NCBI GenBank assembly: GCA_002424365.1
Contig: DIRQ01000124.1
Location: 391 to 7,867, forward strand
Source of the DNA: Syntrophomonas sp. UBA5432
GTDB lineage: Bacteria > Bacillota > Syntrophomonadia > Syntrophomonadales > Syntrophomonadaceae
DNA length: 7,477 nt
Reading direction: 5' to 3'
Shown: positions 1 to 3,768 of the stretch, in pieces
Numbering within the stretch: the stretch's first letter is position 1
Layout: each line of letters opens with the position of its first letter
Translations under genes and position numbers: made by a program
Notes under the pieces: generated by a model
The model's input: only the letters and a program-made list of their open reading frames with translations
What the model was told of the DNA's origin: nothing
The model's database searches: none

Positions 1-224
1 TGGCATAATACCCGATTTGTTATCTCCGGGTCCTGATAATGCTGACAATAAACCCCATGTACCAGCACCACCTCTATCTCGAATTCATCTAAAACCTTAA
101 TATCTTCACATTCGTCACCCAGGTGGATAATAAAGTCTACATCCAAATTCTCAACTAACTCCTCTGCTACTTTGCGCAAATTCTCAACATTACCATGGGT
201 ATCACTAACTATTCCTAATAGCAT
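1..224 (-). CDS. Metallophosphoesterase, YfcE/MJ0936-like, 3' end outside the window
   Basis: Only the first 74 codons are in the window; the gene continues past base 1. The N terminus reads MLLGIVSDTHGNVENL, then IIHLGDE around residues 36-42: the D-x-H and GD-x motifs that bind the two metals in calcineurin-like phosphoesterases of the YfcE/MJ0936 type, which are cytoplasmic phosphodiesterases or phosphatases. The third motif of that family, usually GN(C/H)D, is not present; instead there is VHGVYCQHYQDPE, so the usual metal-binding Asn appears replaced. ATG at 224 is chosen because AAAGGAG lies 9 bases upstream. The same frame stays open upstream for 103 more codons to a TAG at 534-536, so an N-terminally longer or fused product is possible. 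Substrate unknown. The family assignment is firm, the start moderately so. Confidence 0.85.
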   Translation of the reverse strand, partial: MLLGIVSDTHGNVENLRKVAEELVENLDVDFIIHLGDECEDIKVLDEFEIEVVLVHGVYCQHYQDPEITNRVLC

Positions 225-533
225 AGTCTTAGGCTCCTTTCCAGCATGGTCATATACTCTTTTCCGCTCATCCAACTCAACCACAGCCCCCTGAGAAATA
301 GTGTTCGTTGACTGGCAAACAGCCCCAGCTACTGGAAACTGACCTAAAGATGTGCCGCAATCACTCCACTCCTTGGTTTGATAAATGTTAACCTGTTGGC
401 ATTCCGCAGGGCAGGTATAGCATAGTTTGGTATTATTACTAGTATAAGGAATAATTGTTAACTGGCCGTTTAACGATGAGCTATCAGCTTGTCTAATATT
501 TTTTAAACGAACTTCCGCGTCTGAGTTTATACG
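225..533 (-). other. Cysteine-containing open stretch between the XRE gene and the phosphoesterase, same frame as both
   Basis: On the minus strand this stretch has no stop for 103 codons and is in phase with the XRE gene before it (separated by TAG at 534-536) and the phosphoesterase after it. It has no ATG or TTG near its 5' end; the first GTG/TTG codons come late and without a good ribosome site. The translation contains KLCYTCPAECQQ followed by SDCGTS and AVCQ, that is C-x2-C-x3-C plus two more cysteines, which would suit a metal or Fe-S site. I do not recognise the family. It could be the N-terminal domain of the phosphoesterase, a C-terminal domain of the XRE protein cut off by a nonsense mutation, or a readthrough product. 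A chance open frame of this length is unlikely but not excluded. Confidence 0.4.
234..240 (-). promoter_or_regulatory. Ribosome binding site of the metallophosphoesterase
   Basis: AAAGGAG on the minus strand, 9 bases before ATG at 224. It argues that the phosphoesterase is translated on its own even though the frame is open further upstream. Confidence 0.6.
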
Positions 534-935
534 CTAGGAATCATCTTTTTTCATCCGGGCCATAGATTGGCCCAATGATGTAATAAAAGCCAGGGCATCT
601 TCAGGCGAAATATTATAACGAGCTGCTTCCTCAATTACCCTCTGCCATTGCTGAAACTGTTCAGACTGTGATAAATCAATATAGTCTGTTTTTTTATCTG
701 GTAAAAGATCAATATATCCTGCTGCTGTCAGCAGGTCATGAATACTAACACCATTCCAGGCTACGTCTGCCAGTTTTTTAATTACCATCGCACCAGGGGC
801 ATTGTTCACCAGTCCGCGCAACAGCCGTGAAATATATCCTGGATCTACCCCAGCATCATTTCCAAATCGATTAATAGATCTGTCGCCTTTTGCTAACATC
901 AGGTAAGTAGCAAATTCTTCCTTATCGAAAGTCAG
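534..935 (-). CDS. XRE-family helix-turn-helix regulator, probable CTG start
   Basis: A DNA-binding regulator of about 133 residues if read from CTG at 935. Residues 20-41 (from SINRFGNDAGV to YISRLLRG) form a Cro/C1-type HTH, and the following KKLADVAWNGVSIHDLLTAAGYI is the helix set typical of XRE proteins in Desulfotomaculum-type bacteria. The rest is a short helical tail (ISPEDALAFITSLG) with no LexA-type peptidase domain. The first ATG, at 899, would remove the N-terminal TFDKEEFATYL, which belongs to the conserved start of this family. CTG at 935 is preferred: AGGGGGG (942-948) lies 6 bases before it. The gene ends in TAG, after which the frame stays open for over 170 codons. It is transcribed divergently from the small HTH gene at 1104 and probably acts on the shared intergenic region; the target is unknown. 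Confidence 0.8.
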   Translation of the reverse strand: MTFDKEEFATYLMLAKGDRSINRFGNDAGVDPGYISRLLRGLVNNAPGAMVIKKLADVAWNGVSIHDLLTAAGYIDLLPDKKTDYIDLSQSEQFQQWQRVIEEAARYNISPEDALAFITSLGQSMARMKKDDS

Positions 936-962
936 TTTAATCCCCCCTAGGATCTTTCTTCA

Positions 963-991
963 ATTCTACCTGATTTATTGCCTACAGACAA
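963..991 (-). promoter_or_regulatory. Sigma-A-type promoter of the minus-strand XRE gene
   Basis: TTGTCT (986-991) and TAGAAT (963-968) on the minus strand are separated by 17 bases, close to the TTGACA/TATAAT consensus at optimal spacing, and lie just upstream of the CTG start at 935. The -35 box includes GACAA (987-991 on the plus strand), a motif repeated three more times in this intergenic region, so a repressor bound there would block the promoter. Confidence 0.6.
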
Positions 992-1031
992 TTTGCTGGA
1001 AATAATTATGCTAAAACCTTACATTAAATGG

Positions 1032-1060
1032 TTGACTGTTGTCTGGGGTCATGATAGGAT
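1032..1060 (+). promoter_or_regulatory. Sigma-A-type promoter of the small HTH gene
   Basis: TTGACT (1032-1037) and TAGGAT (1055-1060) with exactly 17 bases between them, 44 bases before the ATG at 1104. TTGTC at 1039-1043 lies in the spacer just after the -35 box, and a TTGTC-N4-GACAA dyad follows the start of transcription. Confidence 0.6.
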
Positions 1061-1070
1061 AAATTAAGTA

Positions 1071-1084
1071 TTGTCAGTAGACAA
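1071..1084. promoter_or_regulatory. Candidate operator, TTGTC-AGTA-GACAA dyad
   Basis: A perfect inverted repeat with 5-bp arms and a 4-bp spacer, placed about where transcription from the plus-strand promoter would begin. Single copies of the half-site occur at 987-991 (in the opposite promoter's -35 box) and 1039-1043. Size and position fit an XRE/Cro-type dimer site. Which of the two neighbouring HTH proteins would bind is inference. Confidence 0.4.
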
Positions 1085-1103
1085 GATAAGGGACTGATCG
1101 TTT

Positions 1104-1319
1104 ATGAAAATAAACCGTTCTGCCTTGGTGCAACTGGCAGAAACTAGAAACTGGTCAATTCCCGAACTGGCAAAGCGTTTGGGTGTAAACTATTCCTATT
1201 TATATCGCATAATACAAGGAGAGAAACAAGGGGGGGCCAAGTTATGGAGCGGTATTTATTCCTTATGTAAACAGGAAGGACTGTCTATAGAAGATTATAT
1301 TCACATGGAAGATAGGTAA
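1104..1319 (+). CDS. Small Cro/C1-type helix-turn-helix protein
   Basis: A 71-residue protein that is almost only a DNA-binding domain. Residues 18-39 (SIPELAKRLGVNYSYLYRII) are a clear XRE-type HTH, followed by a short helical part (LWSGIYSLCKQEGLSIEDYI) as in small phage-like or chromosomal Cro-type regulators. ATG at 1104 follows AAGGGA (1088-1093) by 10 bases and a good promoter at 1032-1060. It is divergent from the XRE gene at 534-935 and lies 62 bases before the Spo0E-like gene, so it is probably co-transcribed with it. The code for KQGGAK contains a run of seven Gs (1230-1236) that could slip during replication or transcription. Target unknown. Confidence 0.8.
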   Translation: MKINRSALVQLAETRNWSIPELAKRLGVNYSYLYRIIQGEKQGGAKLWSGIYSLCKQEGLSIEDYIHMEDR

Positions 1320-1381
1320 TCTATCCACCTACAAGTGATTTAACGGTAGCTTTCTATTTTTATGAGGGGAGAATATATGAG

Positions 1382-1657
1382 ATGGTTATATCGCTAGCCA
1401 TGGTCGATCAAGTGTTTATTAGGGAGGACAATACCGATAATACCTACAAAACCGATAGAAAACTGCAGAGTTTGGATAAAAATTATGCAGCAATAGTAAA
1501 CCAGATTGAAATACTGCGCCAACACCTGGAGGATCTTGTTATATCGAAAAATAATCTTACTGACCCTGATGTACTGGCAGCAAGCCAAGCCCTGGATGAA
1601 GCTCTTAATAAGTTCTATCGCGTGCTTTCTTTAATAGTTGACAATACTAATGTTTAA
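1382..1657 (+). CDS. Spo0E-like aspartyl-phosphate phosphatase
   Basis: Spo0E-family proteins are small helical phosphatases that dephosphorylate the sporulation response regulator Spo0A and delay sporulation. The family core is visible as IEILRQHLEDL (residues 42-52), then DPDVLAASQALDEALNKFY with the SQxLD signature at 68-72. The 91-residue length fits, although the first 30 residues are outside the conserved core and vary in the family. ATG at 1382 follows GAGGGGAG (1364-1371) by 10 bases; ATG at 1400 (M7) is an alternative. A competing ATG at 1377, closer to the same ribosome site, gives only MRWLYR before TAG and overlaps this start. It follows the small HTH gene with no separate promoter that I can see, and ends at a clear terminator. 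Family assignment is confident; Spo0A as target is inferred from the family. Confidence 0.85.
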   Translation: MVISLAMVDQVFIREDNTDNTYKTDRKLQSLDKNYAAIVNQIEILRQHLEDLVISKNNLTDPDVLAASQALDEALNKFYRVLSLIVDNTNV

Positions 1658-1671
1658 TACACAGAAAAGGC

Positions 1672-1708
1672 CAGAAGCCCCCTGGTTTGCAGGAGGCTTC
1701 TGACTTTT
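1672..1708 (+). terminator. Rho-independent terminator after the Spo0E-like gene
   Basis: Stem CAGAAGCC-C-CCTG (1672-1684), loop GTTTG, return arm CAGG-A-GGCTTCTG (1690-1702), with one C/A mismatch, followed by ACTTTT. The other strand reads ...GGCCTTTTC after the stem, so it may also stop transcription leaving the dehydrogenase side. Confidence 0.8.
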
Positions 1709-1727
1709 GAACATGAATCCTGTGAAC

Positions 1728-1743
1728 GGTAATATGAATTACC
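1728..1743. repeat. Short inverted repeat GGTAAT-ATGA-ATTACC
   Basis: Perfect 6-bp arms around 4 bases, in the 160-bp gap between the convergent Spo0E-like and dehydrogenase genes. Nothing else coding is seen there. Function unknown; it may be part of the termination region or a protein site. Confidence 0.35.
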
Positions 1744-1783
1744 TTAACTCCAGCTGTTACGATTGGAGTGCTGTGGCCTATAA

Positions 1784-1816
1784 TAAACAAATATTTACCA
1801 GGTAAATATTTGTTTA
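1784..1816 (-). terminator. AT-rich perfect inverted repeat behind the dehydrogenase gene
   Basis: Two 16-bp arms (1784-1799 and 1801-1816) around one central base form a perfect palindrome beginning TAAACAAATATTTACC, two bases beyond the dehydrogenase stop. The position suggests a terminator or an mRNA 3'-end stabilising hairpin. On the minus strand it lacks a separate U tract apart from the U-rich end of the stem; on the plus strand ATTTATTTTT follows, giving a better terminator in that direction. Confidence 0.6.
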
Positions 1817-1818
1817 AT

Positions 1819-2877
1819 TTATTTTTGATAGGGAGTAACTACCCATTTCAGGCAACCGTCCTTTTTACCACCAAAAACATCATACCCTTTAAGGATGTCA
1901 TTCAAGGGGGCACGATGGGTAATCAAGTAATTGGTATTAATTTTCCCGGTTTGAATTAACTTGATTAACTCTGGAATCCGGTTGGCGTTTACCAGCCCCA
2001 TGCTGATCCTGATATTCTTAATCCACAATGTATTCATAGCCAGTTCCTGAGGTTTTTCGAAAACTCCAATCAGGGAAACAGTGCCACCTGGTCTGACGCT
2101 GTCTACTGCCATATCAAAGGTGGGTTTGAATCCGTTGGCTTCAATAGTGACATCAGCTCCGCGCCCGCCGGTCCGTTCTCTAATTGCATCACCGACATTA
2201 CCGACTGTATTGGGATTAATTCCTACATCGGCAATACCATTCTTCACAGCGAAATCCAAACGTTCCTGGTTGATGTCAACAGCAATAATTTCAGCAGGTC
2301 CCCACAGTCTGGCGGTAGTCATTGCGCACATTCCAACCGGTCCGCCACCCATAACCGCAACCGTATCACCCGGCTCTATATGGCCCTGCTCAGCACCAAA
2401 GTATCCAGTGGACAGAATGTCACCAACAAATAGCACATCTTCTTCAGTTAGGCCGGCGGGAATTTGGTGCACACCCATATTGGCATGAGGAACCCGGACG
2501 TATTCGGCCTGACACCCATCAATCATATAGCCAAATATCCAACTTCCGGTAGTACAATGGGAATAAATACCACGTACGCAGTAGAAACACTCACCACACT
2601 GAGTGACACAGGAAACGGCTACCTTATCCCCCACTTTGGCATTTCTTACTGCCGGTCCTGCTTCCACAACTTCTCCAACAAATTCGTGACCGATTATTCT
2701 GCCTGGTGCAACTTCCGGCATACCACCATGCCAGATATGAATGTCAGTTCCACAAATGGTGGAAGTGGTTACTCTAACTATAGCGTCATCAGGTTCAATA
2801 ATTTTTGGCATCGGTACATCTTCCAGTGCTATCTGTTCAGGTCCACGATATACCAGCGCTTTCATGGTATCACTCAT
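1819..2877 (-). CDS. Zinc-dependent medium-chain alcohol dehydrogenase
   Basis: A 352-residue, full-length cytoplasmic MDR-superfamily oxidoreductase of the threonine/sorbitol/secondary-alcohol dehydrogenase type. Catalytic zinc ligands are visible as Cys42 (ICGTDIH), His64-Glu65 (GHEFVGEV) and Asp153 (GDILSTGYFG). The structural zinc lobe is present as Cys94, 97, 100 and 108, with an extra Cys90. The nucleotide-binding turn is GGGPVG (177-182); Asp201 at the end of the next strand suggests NAD(H) rather than NADP(H). The substrate cannot be told from sequence. ATG at 2877 follows GAGGGGG (2887-2893) by 9 bases; a start-stop ATGTAA overlaps it at 2882-2877. The first codons overlap the stop of a small upstream ORF by 8 bp, a sign of translational coupling and of an operon with the DUF2294 gene. 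Confidence 0.92.
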   Translation of the reverse strand: MSDTMKALVYRGPEQIALEDVPMPKIIEPDDAIVRVTTSTICGTDIHIWHGGMPEVAPGRIIGHEFVGEVVEAGPAVRNAKVGDKVAVSCVTQCGECFYCVRGIYSHCTTGSWIFGYMIDGCQAEYVRVPHANMGVHQIPAGLTEEDVLFVGDILSTGYFGAEQGHIEPGDTVAVMGGGPVGMCAMTTARLWGPAEIIAVDINQERLDFAVKNGIADVGINPNTVGNVGDAIRERTGGRGADVTIEANGFKPTFDMAVDSVRPGGTVSLIGVFEKPQELAMNTLWIKNIRISMGLVNANRIPELIKLIQTGKINTNYLITHRAPLNDILKGYDVFGGKKDGCLKWVVTPYQK

Positions 2878-3043
2878 TACATTTTTCCCCCTCTAATAAT
2901 TCTTTTAAGTAATAAATATGAATGTTGTCTGTTTCACCTCCTACAACAAAAAAATAACCAATGCCTTTATGTGTATACAAAAGTTTGCACATAGAAACAT
3001 CGGTTTCCCTTGGAGCCACCCATAAGGTTTCTCCTTTAATCAA
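2870..3043 (-). CDS. Small ORF of up to 57 codons, unrecognised, overlapping the dehydrogenase start
   Basis: On the minus strand a frame opens after a TAA at about 3052 and runs to TGA at 2870, overlapping the dehydrogenase ATG as ATGAGTGA. From TTG at 3043 it gives 57 residues including GETLWVAPRETDVS, KGIGYFFVVGGETD and IYYLKELLEGEKCNE. The composition is protein-like: a beta-rich middle, then an amphipathic helix. I do not recognise the family. The start is uncertain: TTG at 3043 has no clear ribosome site. GTG at 3019 sits 11 bases after AAAGGAG (3031-3037), and ATG at 2992 would leave 39 residues. The same AAAGGAG also suits an out-of-frame ATG at 3023 giving 18 codons. The overlap, the 25-base gap from the DUF2294 gene and the matching strand suggest an operon member coupled to the dehydrogenase. 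Confidence 0.5.
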   Translation of the reverse strand: MIKGETLWVAPRETDVSMCKLLYTHKGIGYFFVVGGETDNIHIYYLKELLEGEKCNE

Positions 3044-3068
3044 CCAAATATATTAGATTATGTTTTTG

Positions 3069-3488
3069 TTATAAGGTTAACACCCGATCAAACACAATAA
3101 CATGTATCCAAAAATCTTTTTCCGCCTCAATTTGGTATACCTGATGAGCCACCCGGGCATCCAATCTCTCTTCAAAATAAGCTAGATTATCAATAGAATG
3201 CTGTTTCGCCACCTGCATACGGGCGGCATTTACCACGTCTTTACCAGATTCAGTTGCAACGATAAACTTCTCCGGTTCGGTTAAAAAACCCTCACCCCGG
3301 ATGATTAACATATCTTCCCAAATAGTAATTTTTGTGCGGTCAACGCCTTTACCCAGTTTCTGCTTAAAGTATTTTTCCATATAAATTTTAAATTCATGCT
3401 GCATCTGCCGGCGCTGTTGGTCATTTAAAAGTTCATGATTTTTTATACAATGTTTGTTATCATTCGGGTTCTTAAATGGTATTAAAAT
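3069..3488 (-). CDS. DUF2294-family protein (MpsC-like), probable AUU start
   Basis: The core KLGKGVDRTKITIWEDMLIIRGEGFLTEPEK, followed by ATESGKDVVNAARMQV and a closing strand IHVIVFDRVL, matches the DUF2294 pattern, a small soluble alpha/beta family. One member, staphylococcal MpsC, is linked to a sodium-dependent membrane-potential system, though most members have no known function. The first ATG, at 3404 (111 residues), has no ribosome site and the frame is open well upstream. ATT at 3488, six bases after GGGAGGG (3495-3501), gives 139 residues; the extra part reads NHELLNDQQRRQ just before the core. AUU starts are rare, so I treat this as probable, not proven. The frame upstream ends in TAA at 3482-3484, overlapping this start by 7 bp, which favours coupling. 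It is upstream of the small ORF and dehydrogenase. Confidence 0.75.
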   Translation of the reverse strand: MLIPFKNPNDNKHCIKNHELLNDQQRRQMQHEFKIYMEKYFKQKLGKGVDRTKITIWEDMLIIRGEGFLTEPEKFIVATESGKDVVNAARMQVAKQHSIDNLAYFEERLDARVAHQVYQIEAEKDFWIHVIVFDRVLTL

Positions 3489-3625
3489 AATAAACCCTCC
3501 CCCCCGGAATTGCCCATAAGTAAAAAAACCAATATTCCTATATTATGCGCTCCCCATTAACAGAACCATAATGATAAAAACACTGGTTTATTTTGGGGCC
3601 ACCGTGCTGGTAACCCTGTAATCAA
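3482..3625 (-). pseudogene. Short hydrophobic leader ORF with TTG start, interrupted by TAA
   Basis: Directly downstream of a consensus promoter, AAGGAG (3633-3638) precedes a TTG at 3625 by 7 bases. The ORF reads ITGLPARWPQNKPVFLSLWFC for 22 codons to a TAA at 3557-3559. The same frame continues as WGAHNIGILVFLLMGNSGGE for 24 codons to a second TAA at 3482. Read together it looks like a 46-residue single-span membrane protein cut by one stop in the membrane segment. It may therefore be a broken small gene, or the first 22 codons may act as a leader peptide in front of the DUF2294 gene. A sequencing error is also possible. No family recognised. Confidence 0.4.
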
Positions 3626-3696
3626 CCCTATGCTCCTTACAATTTAATTGTATTAGTATAGTTATATTTGTGTTATTTTCCATTTTATTATTTAAC

Positions 3697-3724
3697 ATTA
3701 TACAACGATTTCATCTACTGTCAA
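3697..3724 (-). promoter_or_regulatory. Consensus sigma-A promoter of the DUF2294-dehydrogenase operon
   Basis: On the minus strand TTGACA (3719-3724) and TATAAT (3697-3702) are both perfect consensus hexamers, 16 bases apart. Transcription would start near 3690, about 65 bases before the TTG leader ORF and about 200 before the probable AUU start of the DUF2294 gene. The strength suggests high expression unless regulated in the leader. Confidence 0.8.
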
Positions 3725-3768
3725 CCTATATTTTAGCTGTTTAATATGCAACAGGTCTGCTAACTTGC

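Noticed and set aside
1394..1588. Minus-strand frame opposite the Spo0E-like gene
   Set aside because: The plus strand carries the full Spo0E signature with a ribosome site; the antisense frame shows no family features.
1768..1959. Plus-strand 63-codon frame across the palindrome and the dehydrogenase 3' end
   Set aside because: It reads through the inverted repeat and antisense to the conserved dehydrogenase; no ribosome site.
2081..2994. Long plus-strand open frames opposite the dehydrogenase gene
   Set aside because: They are antisense to a gene with complete zinc and NAD motifs, have low-complexity Ser/Pro/Thr-rich translations, no ribosome sites and no family resemblance.
3500..3690. 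Riboswitch in the leader of the DUF2294 operon
   Set aside because: The GGGTTACC...GGTGGCCCC stretch briefly suggested a structured RNA, but I could not fit a known riboswitch core, and a ribosome site with a reading frame explains the region better.
3725..3768. Terminator just after the radical SAM gene
   Set aside because: TTAGC and GCTAA can pair, with TGTT/AACA inside, but the stem is bulged and no U tract follows.
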